Positions 11,345 to 22,125 of a DNA stretch of 64,000 bases are shown here, one piece after another (the first letter of the stretch is position 1; each line of letters begins with the position of its first letter). Below the pieces are notes generated by a model. It was not told the DNA's origin. It saw nothing but the letters and a program-made list of their open reading frames with translations, and did not search any database. Both the position numbers and the translations under genes were made by a program. The DNA is from Rhyacophila brunnea (taxonomy: Eukaryota; Arthropoda; Insecta; Trichoptera; Rhyacophilidae), in NCBI GenBank assembly GCA_022495005.1, contig JAGYXB010000665.1:2108001-2172000 (forward strand). Direction: 5' to 3'.

Positions 11345-11735
11345 TGCCAGAGGAAATCAAAAATCACGAAAAAAATGGTTTTTTGTCTCTCCTGTAAAAA
11401 AATGCGCAATCATAACATTTATTTTGAATTGCGCAAATTTTACAAGGGAAAAAAACATTTTTTTGTAGAAAAAATGGGTTTTTGTCTCTCCTGTGAAAAA
11501 TTGCGCAACCTTAACACTTATTTTGAATTGCGTATATTTTACAAGAGAGACAAAAAAATCATACATTTTGTAAAATTTTTCAAGATAAGTGTTACACTTG
11601 CGCATTTTTTTGCAGAAGACAAAAAATCATTTTTTTATGTCTCTTAATTATTTGTCGGGATTTCGGCTTTCGGGATTTCAGCCATTCGGTATTTCAGCAT
11701 TCGGGATTTCGGCCTTCGGGATTTCGACCCAAACC
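11345..11735 (+). repeat. Repeat family G, copy 1 (GTCTCTC foldbacks plus CGGGATTTCGGC minisatellite)
   Basis: Two parts. From 11370 to 11640, alternating motifs TTTTGTCTCTCCTGT, ATTGCGCAA and CAAGAGAGACAAA form nested inverted repeats. From 11658 to 11727 there are about five 18-19-bp units of CGGGATTTCGGCNTT, ending TTCGACCCAAACCC. The same arrangement is present inverted at 39575-39985. Open frames on both strands here reflect the periodicity only. Confidence 0.8.
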
Positions 11736-11976
11736 CATCCTAAGCTTGCCGGCAACACCGAGTTAAGTTTATTTGAGGCTTTCTAGCGATTAGTAATGCA
11801 GAAATTAGCTATATAATTTAATTTATTATGGCGTATTGAAAACCTCTGCTATTAAAAATCTATCAACATAATAGAGATAGGACAATTTCAATATTAAATT
11901 TATATTTTTCTTGGAAGGTCATCGTTATATTTATCGTAGTTCTGTTTTGTCACTGTTCTGTTTTGTCATGTTCTGT

Positions 11977-12646
11977 TACGCGCGTTAGCATGATCTTACT
12001 CCCTACTTCAATTTTAGTTTGTCAATTTATGGCTACGGCCGTATGTTGTAGCTTAACCACCGGGGAATGACAAAAGTAATGGCGTATTTCAAAAAAACAC
12101 TACCTTATTCTTAGGTCAATAATTATTATAAAACAATCATTATTCGTAGTATGTTTATCACACTTGAATGGTCAAAGACATAGCTTATAATTAGTATCTT
12201 TATAATTATCTTAAAATCTGTAAATTTTGCCCATTTTTTGAATAATAAAATGCCTAATTCTTGTCAAATTTGGGATCACAGAGATTATCAATATAATTTT
12301 TTATCGTAAATATTTTTCAAAAATAATCTCGTCATAAATTATACTAATGGTTTTATAAATGCGTTTAAAAATTAATAAATGTAAAAAATCTTAACACCGC
12401 TGCACATTCATGTACTGAAATATGACTATATTCTAAAACATTAGAGCGAGAGGTTTAAAAGAATACTTACTATTTTATGTAATAAAATACTTTATGCAGT
12501 CATCAAATGTTTAAAATAAATATAAAGGATAATAAGGCTTCAAAATTATATAAATAGATTATCTACAACGTTTAAGGAATGTCCAGGATCATTGTTTGAA
12601 AATGCAATAAAAGCTCTATTTTGACCTACGCTGAGCACGTCCGCCC
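11977..12646 (+). repeat. Repeat family B, copy A
   Basis: Begins TACGCGCGTTAGCATGATC and ends near CTACGCTGAGCACGTCCGCC. Colinear with 61811-62490 in the same orientation and with 17582-18055 in reverse. Shared stretches include GGCTACGGCCGTATGTTGTA, TTAAGGAATGTCCAGG and ATGGTCAAAGACATAGCTTA. No coding capacity seen. Probably a non-autonomous DNA element. Confidence 0.8.
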
Positions 12647-12835
12647 TTAAGAAATACCTATAATTGCACAAGAAGCTTGCATGATGGTTCTACAGCTTTG
12701 TGAATTCGTTGATGTGAAAATAATGTGATATGTAGTTACATTCTTACGTAACTCGATATATTATGGTTTCTCGTCGTTGCAGTAGTTACGGTGACCATAT
12801 TTTCTTGGAAAAAATAATGTGGGAAAAATGAAGAG

Positions 12836-13865
12836 CAGTTGCAACACCGAATGAACATGTCAATACCGGTGTATCTTTTTCAATATCGGTATCAAAATAT
12901 CCTTAAAACGTTGATATTTGAAATCAAAGGTATCAAAGTATATATATATATAATATTCTGATAATATTAAAAAATATCTATAGATATGATAAAACCAGTG
13001 ATTTTTACAAATACCTTCAATTTGATGTTGTGATCATATTAGATATTTCTGAAAGTACATATAAGTCCGTATTGTTACACTCCCAAATGGTCCCCATTTG
13101 GGGATGTCTCTGTGAATCTGGAGAAACCCTAATCAGTACCAAGCCGACAAATAGTAAGGGTTGATTACGAAAATAGATAATAATAAACCGGCAACGTTAT
13201 ACATGTTTGGCGCCAAAATATCATATAAATGATATTGGCAACGCCGCATTGGTAACGCTTTGTAAGCGGCCGTTTTTTTTGGCGCGACAGAACGCTGCAA
13301 ACAGCCAAATCGTAAATATATACATTTCGTCATCCGTATAAAAATTATATAAAATGTAGTAACCTAGTAGATATTAACGTAAATAAAACTCGTCGTTTCT
13401 GACCACAATTCCGGTGTGTTATTCCTCCAAGTCCCTAACCCAGACGAAAAACCATAAAAAATAAAAGTGACAGTCTTTTCACTTTCGAAAATGGAGGGAG
13501 ATGACAGTATGTTTTTGAGCTGTGCGAGTATTTTAAGACATCTGAAATGTCATATCGCCTCTTTTGTATCCGTATTTTATAAAATTAATTGATTAATGGT
13601 ATATTTTGAATGATCAACTGCTTAAATAAAACGTGCAGAGTAAGAGTCTGAAGTTAAAATATTTGCATCTTGGCAGCACAGAGCTTATACATTTAAGTTT
13701 ATAGGTATACAATAGAAAATAATGAACAAATAACATTAAATTTAATTAAAAAAGTAAACGTGTCTGCTTTCTTAATACCGAAAATACCGATATTTTTAAA
13801 GTTTAAAACTGGTATTTCGGTATCGATAAATACTGGAATACCGGGTTTGAAATACAACAATCCCT
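12836..13865. mobile_element. Degenerate TIR element with GGTATT motifs (hAT-like, uncertain)
   Basis: CAGTTGCAACACCG at 12836 and several ATACCGGTAT/ATATCGGTATC motifs on the left mirror AATACCGATATT, GGTATTTCGGTATCG and GGAATACCGGG on the right (13780-13850). The inverted arrangement suggests one old element, interrupted by the LTR-like block at 13073-13440. No transposase remains were recognised. Confidence 0.35.
13073..13440 (+). mobile_element. Putative solo LTR
   Basis: A TGTTACAC start, a TATAAAAATTATATAAAA promoter-like stretch near 13338 and an AATAAA signal at 13382 followed by about 50 bp are laid out like an LTR U3-R-U5. The 3' boundary and the 5-bp target duplication were not resolved, and no internal gag-pol region is present. 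Confidence 0.35.
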
Positions 13866-13869
13866 AAGT

Positions 13870-15000
13870 AGGAGACAAAATTCTGTGAAAAAAAAGTGAA
13901 CTTATATTTTTTAATTAAAACAAAAATGTGTAAGTATGCCAGTTTGAATAAGAAAAAAGATTAAAGCATTTAGTGTTTTGGTATATGTCGTTAATAATCT
14001 TTGCCACCATAATTATTACTAAAATTGACTGAAGATTTCTCACATTTAGCATCACTTTCCATTGATGACTTCTTTTAAAAATAAGTTTCCTTGAAACACC
14101 TTGTTTGAAATGCATTTTATTTTGTGAGCCACTGGTTTAAAATATTAAGAAATAGATATCCACGTTTTTTCACTGTTTTCTTGGTAGAAAACATTATATT
14201 AAGAAATATAAATTATTGCCAGTTGGTTATTATATTGTCTTAAAGATGTCTTAATATGAAAACTTGAAAACGATTCGGGAGTAATTATAAAAAATGTAGA
14301 AACTAATAAATTTAAAAGTTTATTATTTTTGAATTGTTCTTGAACTTGTTCCTAATACTTTTATTGTTCTAAATAACAAATTGTTGTATTATGACATAAT
14401 ACCGCGGTTGTTGTGTGACTAAATCATGGATATATACATACCGAACATATTATATGCAATTTGTAGCTCAATAAACTAGCAATAATAAATATACTAAACA
14501 TGCCCAATCAGAAGTCAAACATCTCACAGTCTTTAAGTAAAAAAATGTTTCAACCCAGAAAGAATTTCAAAACCGACAGTGACCTGGGTCTGAACAGTGA
14601 AGATATTTTAAAAAAGCTTTTAATATTTCATTGTTTAATAAATTAGTCGTAAGTGATTTTGTAACAATTATTAAATTTAATATTAATTCTTTCTTACATA
14701 CATTATTAGGTGTTTATTATTTAAGTTACTATGTATATAAAGATCCTTGATCAAGTGGATTAATTTTTTATATGATCGATCAGAATATAGTGGAACTTCG
14801 ATTGTACATGCCCGGAATTCATGTTTTCCCTTTATCTGCATGTGGTACCTAATTGTTGTGGTTTAAATGGCTGATAAATAAGATAAAGACATAAGTTGAA
14901 TTAAAAAAAAAAAAAACTAAGGCACACTGCCCTAATAAAATCGTATGCCCTCTATCATAAGCGTAGTATGATCAATGTATTTAGAATATAAATATATAGG
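13870..15000. other. AT-rich DNA, no gene seen
   Basis: No conserved motif was found. A poly-A run at 14903-14916 may mark the end of an unrecognised retroposed fragment. Confidence 0.35.
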
Positions 15001-15003
15001 TAC

Positions 15004-15161
15004 TAGTGATTTTCAACCCTTTTTGAGTTAGCGACACACTAAGTAGGATTTCGAGAGTCACTAAAATTGTTAAATAAATAAGTTTTGCTTGAAATGAAAA
15101 TAAACACATTTGCACTTCATAATTTTGGGAAAAAACGCGACACTGGTAGGGAAACGCTGAG
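15004..15161. mobile_element. Short hAT-type MITE remnant
   Basis: The left end AGTGATTTTCAACC and the right end GGTAGGGAAACGCTGAG resemble hAT terminal repeats, with a GTACTA-containing sequence on both flanks (imperfect duplication). About 160 bp, no coding capacity. Confidence 0.5.
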
Positions 15162-15164
15162 TTG

Positions 15165-16037
15165 TACTAATAAAGGAATAACCCAAAGATGTATTTTTCC
15201 ATTAGCATGCGTTCAGTTGACATAAATATTTTGAATTCGTGAATATATTCATTATGATTATTATTTGAATAAATAATAATCGTAATGAAGTACCTGTGTA
15301 TCCATTTATTACTGCAAATTAGTTATTAATGTAAGTAATTCTTATTTATTATCTATGGGATACAAATCTACTTTAAAAAACAACATTTATGGGTGTCAGT
15401 AGCATATAAATGCGACTGGAACATCAGTAATATTACCCACGAAGTAAATAATAAGTATGTATCTACATATTAGCCATAATAAGATGCTAACAATGTTATA
15501 ATATTGATTTTCACAAAAAGTCAAGTCCATGTAGGATGTAGGTTCAATGTTGATATACCTATACACATCTGAAAAGAATTGAAGTGTTTATAATTTTTAA
15601 AAAAAACATGTGTAAAGGAGTAGTTTAGAGTGTTTAGACAACATCTCATTAATTTGTATGAATTATTATCGCCTTGAAACTTTAATAAACATAAAAATAT
15701 TCCTATCGATTTGTCATAGAATATTAGTAATTTAAAAATAATTAAAAATTGGCTCTCAAATAAATGATATCCGATTTATCTAGCTAAAGGTGAAAAATAA
15801 GTAGAAAAGTATATTATTTATTGATAATTATTATCGCATTCATTTCGCAAACCCCAAATAAAGAGTAGAATCTATAAAAATATTTTTTATAGATATCTAC
15901 ATCTCTAAATGAAAATTGGAATCACAATCGAACACTAACATTAAAAAATAGAACGTTGTGATTCATTTGACATGCTCAGAAAACAAAGAAGGTGGTAACT
16001 TTAACTATAAATTAAATACAAAATTCGAACCGGTGAA
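15165..16037. other. Upstream of the SANT-like gene
   Basis: AT-rich, with no repeat recognised. It presumably contains the promoter and 5' UTR of the gene at 16038, but no confident core element was seen. Confidence 0.35.
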
Positions 16038-19000
16038 ATGGATTCATCGGAACGCGTCTCAAAAACGCGGAAACGTCAATCCAAGGCGACCAGCTGGTCG
16101 CAAAAAGAAAACGAATATTTTTTAAGCCTTATAAAAAATCGAAAATACAGCTTAGCTAGGAAGGAAGCTACAAGAAATCAAAAAACACAGGCTTGGACAG
16201 AAATAGTTGATGAAATGAAGAATAATTTTGGACGCAAGCATGATGAAAATGATATGAAAAGATTAAGAAGCAATTGGCAGAAAATGAAAAGCAGAGCTCA
16301 GATGGAAGTAGATAATTTGAAAAATCAGTCAATTAATCATATATCCAATCAATCTCAAATGGTTTGCGATATACTCAATACTGATTTGAATGCCAATTCT
16401 GAAATAATAATAATATTACATCAGTTCCAAAAAATAATGAACAATTGTTTCCGATAACAACTCAAAATGGCAACCAAATGTGAGTAAACTAGATGTTTAT
16501 AACAATAGATTACGTATTTTATTTTGTCGAGTAGGTAAATTAGATTTCTACAACACTGAATAGTTATTAATTCTGTCTAATTCAGTCCATGTGGTCCAGT
16601 GGGGGGAAATCTGCTGTTTCGTAGGCCATTGAGTGCGGCCTTCGGATGAATACAATTTTTGCGGAATAAATCCTTTGATTTTTATTTGTATCTGTTTTAA
16701 AATACATATTTTTTTAAAGTTAGCTAGTACGTACCTACATAATACCTAAGTACCTATCTAGTTTAATTTTACGTACGTACATCGTGCCGCCCGGGTGCTG
16801 GTCCAAAAGTGCCGTCCCGCAAATCAAAAAATATTCAGATAACAATTAATAAAGAATAGTCAAAGAAAGGTTGAAACAATTATTATATTGTCACCAAATG
16901 TATAATAAAAATTATGACATATTTTACCGATTAAATAGTAGGGGAGACCCAGGTGGGTTGATACAAAGGTGAGTTGACACAACGACGATATCTCAAAATC
17001 TATAACTGTTAAGAATATAGTAATATTGCATTTTGAACTTTTTTCACAAGTACACCGACTTCGTACATGCCAAAGCTGTGTGACAAGCGGTTGTGATAAT
17101 ATTACCTATGTGCTGCAAAATCGACCAAAAGTAAATTTTCGGCCAATTTTTTGATGAACTTTATTTATTTTTCTGTAAAGTATTTTGTAATATTATGAGT
17201 TTGATATATTCGTAGCATAATTATTTCAGTTTTATAATTAAACTTTATTTTGTCACAAATTAACATATTTTTATGTTTTATGTTTAAATTCAAAATCGTT
17301 ATTTTTATAACCGAGGTGAATTAAAACACTTTGTTTCAAATCACCTCGGTTATGAATATTACATACATTTTTTTTATATTATGCGAGATGGTGATTAAAA
17401 CTGTAGGTATTCTGGTATCAGATCAGCAGGCTACTCATTTAGGTGTTGGTATACTATGACTAGACCAGATTTTAATTTGAATTAGAAATAAATTTTGATT
17501 AAATTGCTAATTTTTTTAGAATTTATTGATCGCATAGAATTGTTTTGACTGTTATGTTAATTGATTTATGTACTACGTTAACGGCCCACATGCTCAGCGT
17601 AGGTCAAAAAGGAGCTTTTATGAAATTTTCAGAGCATAACCCTGGACATTCCTTAAATGTTGTAGATAATTTATTTATATAATTTTTAAGCCTTATTATC
17701 CTTTATATTTATTTTAAATATTTGATGACTGCATAAAGTATTTTTACTACATAAAATAGTATTCTTTTAAACCTCTCGCTCTAATGTTTAAGAATATAGT
17801 CATATTTCAGTACGTCCATGTGAAGTGGTGTTAAGATTTTTTTAGATTTATTAATTTTTAAACGCATTTAAAAAACCACTAGTAAAATTAACATTATATA
17901 GTAATATATTTACGATAAAAAAAATTATTTATAATCTTTTTGATCTTAAATTCGACGAGAATTATGCATGTTATTATTCAAAAATGGGCACGATTAACCC
18001 ATTTGAAGATAATTCTAAAGATACTGATTATAAGATATGGCTTACGATATGGCTTAAGATATACCCTTAAAATGGGTTTTTCACTAATAAGTAATCAATT
18101 GCTAGTGTACTGCTTTTAAATGCAAGTAAACGATAAAATATGCTATGCAAAAAGTATATTTTCATAGTCTTAGTAGTGAAACTGCGCCAGTTATGACCAA
18201 AAATTTAAACATTGTGTCAACCCACCTCGGTCTCCCCTAAGTACCAAATATAACATTCTGAATTATAATGCAAAGCATTTTAAATGGATAGATAATATTA
18301 TTATATCGATAGAGCATGGAAGCACAATTTATAAGATATTGTTGAATGACATGGAATACCATTGCGCCACAGATGATTTTTTTCATCATAAACTACATTT
18401 TATCATCTTATTATTCTAATTGAATAAGATCAACATCATTGAAAATGTTTTTTCGCACTTTTGCCGCCTGGGCGTTTTGCACCCCTAACACCCCGCTTCG
18501 TGCGCACCTGTGTATATAATTGAAATTTTAAATGCAGCCTTTCAACATGAAATGGTTTCCTACTCTTGATCCAGTTGATCTACTATAATACTACATAGGT
18601 ACTATAAAAAATTACCAGGTGTCAATATTACTATTTATCTACCTAACAATAATATCATAAGCAAAGCAATATAGGGATAACAATATGCATAGCTAGACAA
18701 CGCATTATAGGTTGGTAGGTATATATTTCGATAAAGTCGATGTATATTATATGAGATTGAAGAGATCTAGGAAAAGGGAATGAAGTTCCGTTGAAGTGAT
18801 CGTTGAACATTTCAATCATTAATAAAGACCTGAATATGTTTTTTTGCAGAAATAATATTCCTGCAACTATAAAAGTTGAAAAGAATATCGAACCAATTGA
18901 AAAAAATGACAATGAACGCGATTTTTCACTAATTGTGGTAAACTCTGTAATTGATGAAATTATGAACAGTGCCGCTAATAAACACGAATTGAATCAAAAC

Positions 19001-19246
19001 AATATTGACGAAGAAAATGTAAACGAATGTATCCAAGTGAATGATGCTGAAGCTGGGAGCGAAAGAATGATGGAGGATGACAATGAACACGGTGGATGGA
19101 ACAATATTGAAAAACTTAAGTTGGATATTTTGTTGAAAAAGAAATCTGCAATTAACGCCATTTGGGAAACGGCTGAAATTAATAAAATGATTGCAGTTCA
19201 AAAACTTAAGAGCCTTATTCAACATCAAAGAGAGACTCTTGGGTAA
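16038..19246 (+). CDS. Myb/SANT-like DNA-binding domain protein, two exons, frameshifted exon 1
   Basis: Exon 1 starts at ATG 16038: a basic leader (SKTRKRQSKAT), then a SANT-like trihelix with tryptophans at SWSQKENEYF, QAWTEIVDEM and RSNWQKMKSR. Exon 2 runs from 18850 (after TTTTTGCAG) to the stop at 19244-19246. It is acidic and ends in a helical, coiled-coil-like stretch (KLKLDILLKKKSAINAIW). This layout matches the insect Myb/SANT-like (FSBP/MADF-related) regulators, many of them transposon-derived. The consensus donor GTGAGT follows 16479. The starting frame hits a stop at 16455-16457, before that donor. The next frame (reading ITSVPKNNEQLF) is open to the donor and gives exactly the phase exon 2 needs. 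A one-base indel in the ATA run at 16402-16414 therefore breaks this copy or the assembly. A poly-A signal lies at 19296. Confidence 0.7.
16941..18237. mobile_element. TIR DNA transposon in the SANT-gene intron (TA target)
   Basis: The left end GGGGAGACCCAGGTGGGTTG and the right end, which reads GGGGAGACCGAGGTGGGTTG on the minus strand, form inverted repeats of about 26 bp. TA flanks both sides (16939-16940 and 18238-18239), as for TA-inserting superfamilies. No transposase was found. A second internal inverted pair, CCGAGGTGA/TCACCTCGG, lies at about 17313-17347. The interior contains a reversed copy of repeat family B (17582-18055). Confidence 0.8.
17582..18055 (-). repeat. Repeat family B, copy B (reverse)
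   Basis: Begins CGGCCCACATGCTCAGCGTA and follows family B in reverse to about 18055, where similarity with copies A and C stops. It lies entirely inside the TIR transposon 16941-18237, so it was either captured or is an intrinsic part of that family. Confidence 0.75.
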
Positions 19247-19370
19247 GATTTTGATATAACTTTTGAGATTTGTTAGGGATATAAATATTACATCCAATAA
19301 ATTATTTAGTAGCTAATAGATAGGTAGGCAATCCAGCTAGTTAAGTGTAATTCAAAAACTTAAAATAAAC

Positions 19371-19575
19371 CCCACAATGGCCGCGCGGCTTAAGCGTTGG
19401 CCTATGGTGTCGTGGGTACCAGGTTCGAATCCTGGGTCTGACAAGTACATATTGTTTTTCAAAGTTTCCAGCAAGTGGCTGACTTCCATTTCTCATAAAA
19501 ACAAAATCTGTTAATACAAACCTCCACTCTGTGAAGGCCCATATGATCTTATTAGGATCGGACATGGTCGAAAGA
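19371..19575 (+). mobile_element. tRNA-derived SINE, family A, copy 3
   Basis: The head GCGCGGCTTAAGCGTTGG and B box GGTTCGAATCC (19422-19432) are the same as at 8275. The tail includes AAGTGGCTGACTTCCATTTC, CTCTGTGAAGGCCC and ATTAGGATCGGACATGGTCG. It lacks about 35 bp of the middle present in copy 1. Confidence 0.85.
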
Positions 19576-20602
19576 AAAGAAAGAATGATTTGAAATGTTT
19601 TGAGAATTAAACTATTTATCAATTGGATCGACTCGGCGTTGACATTGTATTACTTATACCCAGTAATGGTGAAAAACACCATTATTACATTATGCCTACT
19701 ACCAATAAATTTATTATTAAATTATTTTGCTCACTATCCACTCTAATGGACTATTAAATGCTAGGTAATTAATATTAAGGCTATTAAACCTATCTGATGA
19801 GTTGATGACAATATTATTATACATTTTATTGTAGCTACAATATAAACCCATAAAACACTACTATAAATAAAATTATCTTGTGTAGTTTCTATTAAAGTGT
19901 TTGAAGTAAGAAGCAAAAAGGTTTTCAACATCTTTGAATTTTAGCAATGTTTACATAAAAGATTATTGACCACATACGTTAAATGTATTGAATAAATTTT
20001 ATTACATTTTCTTTTCAATATACTTCTATAAGTATACATATACTGCCATCTATTGTTATGTAATAACAATCTATAACCAGGTTTTCCAACCAAAATTATT
20101 ATCATTGGTAAATAAAAATAAAGCCTACTCGGCAGCAAGATACATAATATATAAATAAGGTATGCTCTTACGACGATTTACTGAACATGTAAACACCACA
20201 TAAATTTACTGTGACGTCACACTTGATTACTTCTGCCTTGTTTGACAGATTACTCGTATTGCGATGTAAATCACGTTTTTTTTTTTATCTTAATAACTAA
20301 TACTATACGATAAAAAATTGTTTATTATGCTGTATTTGGTTGTAAAAATAATATTATTGATAAAAAAGTAAGTATTAATAAAAACGCAGATAAATGCTGT
20401 AATAGTTTTTTTGTTTTAAGCAACTTCAAAAACAGTGGATTGATGTTTTCGCTAGAAAAGACTAGGTATCAATTTTACAATAATAATATTATGAACATTC
20501 TTTGCCATTTGACATGTGTGACGTCATGCGTAGTAGAGAAGAAAAAATGACATTCAAAAGATAATACCTAGTAGATTTAAGTGTCTTGACTCGTTAGCAC
20601 AC
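19576..20602. other. AT-rich DNA between SINE and hAT pair
   Basis: Nothing recognised apart from short poly-T and poly-A tracts. Confidence 0.35.
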
Positions 20603-20902
20603 TTAACAATCAGTGTTGCCAACCGTACTATAATTATAGTATTTGTACTATAATTTTCGTCTGCGTAATATATACGATATAAAACAGGTATAATACGTCA
20701 AAAATACTGCAATTTTGAATATCGGAAAAAATACGCAAAAAGTGCATGCTCAAATTGAGATATTTCCAATTCGTCAATAAGCGTTTTTGGTTGGAAGAGG
20801 TATCTAAATAAAAAAAGGGTCTCAGAATTTCTCATATTCTTCGTTATTTTTTTGTTGATAAGCAAAAAAAAAAGAGATTACTCTTTGAAAAAAACCTACA
20901 CA

Positions 20903-22032
20903 TTTTCTTCAACATTGACTTGACTTTGGATCTTCCTTAATGTTTTGGGGCTCATTACGCTAGGCATCATCCCCTTCGTCTCTATTTTTGGTCTCTGTTG
21001 AAGGTTTCTCTTGCTTCTTACGTGGTGATGTGATTTATCCGGTCCTTGATGAGGGCCGGGAGATGCTCTGCCTCCAGGATCAAGTGTTGTTTTCTCTTCG
21101 AATCCATTCTGTGGCGATGTGAGTTTCCCGGTTCTTGAGGAGGACCGGGAGAGGCTGCTGTCTCCTGGTTCAAGTGTTGTAGTAATAACGATTTTGAAAA
21201 ATAACGAGATTTTCAAAAATAATAAGAGCCTGGCGCACTTTTCATTCGGCCACCGCATCCTTTTCTTTGCTTCGCGACAGGAATCTTCAATCTTCTCTTC
21301 CGTAGATGGTTCACGATGGATTATCGTCGGCGATGGTGGTTCTTCTTTCTTGGTTTTCTATTTTTCTTCCATCCCTGTTGAGGGGTGTTTTCTTGTTCCG
21401 GTTCTAATTCTAATGGGCTGTCGTGGTCTGGGTTTGTCTGGCTGATTTGGTTTTCTAGTTCGGCTTTGCAATTGGTCGCTCTTCTTGTGATGTACATTAT
21501 GATTCGTTTCGCTTTTGGCGTCGAGAAAAAATTCTCCTCGATGCCCATGAGTTCATAAAATCCTGAGGCTGTTGTTGGCAGGTCGCTCGTGTTGTTCTCG
21601 GCTAGGTTGTTATATGCTTTGCGGATGCCATCAATGTATTGTTTGGCAATGATGTTGGTCTCTGAGATATTGAGTGTTGTCATTATTTTCTCCGTGGCGT
21701 CTGCGAAGTCAGTATCTGGGTTGTCGTCTGCTTCGGGGTTGTCGTCTGTTTCTGGGGATATTTGAGTGTTTCCGGTCGGTGACATGAAAGGAGACCCTGC
21801 TGGAGTGAACAGGCTTTCGTCGCCGTCGCTGCTGAGGTCAGCATCCGGTATATCCAGTGTCTCTGTTGTTGCAGTTAATGAGGTGACTGCAGTTTCGATT
21901 TCCGGGGTCTCGGGTATCTCTGTTGTTTCAGTCGGCGGGATGTTGGGGGCGTCAACTTCCTGAGGCTCGAGTGTGTGCGGGAGAGCGGCGTAGGAGATGG
22001 AGAAGTCCATTTATTTTCTTCAACATTTACTT
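20903..22032 (-). repeat. Inserted segment bounded by 19-bp direct repeats
   Basis: TTTTCTTCAACATTGACTT at 20903-20921 and TTTTCTTCAACATTTACTT at 22014-22032 differ at one base. The neighbouring element has the empty site. The size of the repeats fits a target duplication from retroposition, but no poly-A tract is visible. The interior holds the ORF 21321-22010 and, at 21022-21085 and 21115-21180, two tandem copies of a GGTCC(T)TGA...GGACCGGGAGA-like motif. Confidence 0.7.
21321..22010 (-). CDS. Unrecognised 229-residue ORF carried by the hAT-type element
   Basis: ATG at 22010 lies two bases inside the direct repeat; the stop is at 21321. The N-terminal half is acidic and rich in Thr/Pro/Glu/Ser (many TTE, PETPE, DNPD blocks). 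Residues around 105-185 look folded (ATEKIMTTLNIS, YIDGIRKAYNNL, FYELMGIEENFFSTPKAK), and the C-terminus is strongly basic (KKNRKPRKKNHHRRR). An acidic-to-basic layout of this kind suits a nucleic-acid-binding ORF1/gag-like protein of a non-LTR element, but no zinc knuckle is present and I do not recognise the family. A further minus-strand frame (20896-21258) with repeated TTLEPG/TTLDPG and SPGPHQGPDK segments may be its displaced C-terminal part. Confidence 0.5.
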   Translation of the reverse strand: MDFSISYAALPHTLEPQEVDAPNIPPTETTEIPETPEIETAVTSLTATTETLDIPDADLSSDGDESLFTPAGSPFMSPTGNTQISPETDDNPEADDNPDTDFADATEKIMTTLNISETNIIAKQYIDGIRKAYNNLAENNTSDLPTTASGFYELMGIEENFFSTPKAKRIIMYITRRATNCKAELENQISQTNPDHDSPLELEPEQENTPQQGWKKNRKPRKKNHHRRR

Positions 22033-22125
22033 ACAACGCGTACTATAAGTTTAACCAAAATACTACAATAATTTCTTGGACCACGTACTATAATTCGGTG
22101 ACAAAAAGATGGCAGCACTGGTTAA

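Larger units (their letters stand above)
20611..22120. mobile_element. hAT-type element carrying a 1.1-kb insert with an ORF
   Basis: Starts CAGTGTTGCCAACCGTACTA and ends in the reverse of CAGTGCTGCC at 22111-22120. The TIR and subterminal repeats (ACTATAATTATAGTA motifs) match those of 22126-22616 and 50162-50375. The 8-bp sequence TTAACAAT precedes it (20603-20610). The internal segment 20922-22032 is absent from the neighbouring copy and is bounded by 19-bp direct repeats. No hAT transposase is seen, so the element is non-autonomous. Confidence 0.8.

Noticed and set aside
11357..11647. Antiparallel open frames of 82 and 90 codons
   Set aside because: Lie in nested inverted repeats of family G; low-complexity Phe/Lys-rich products.
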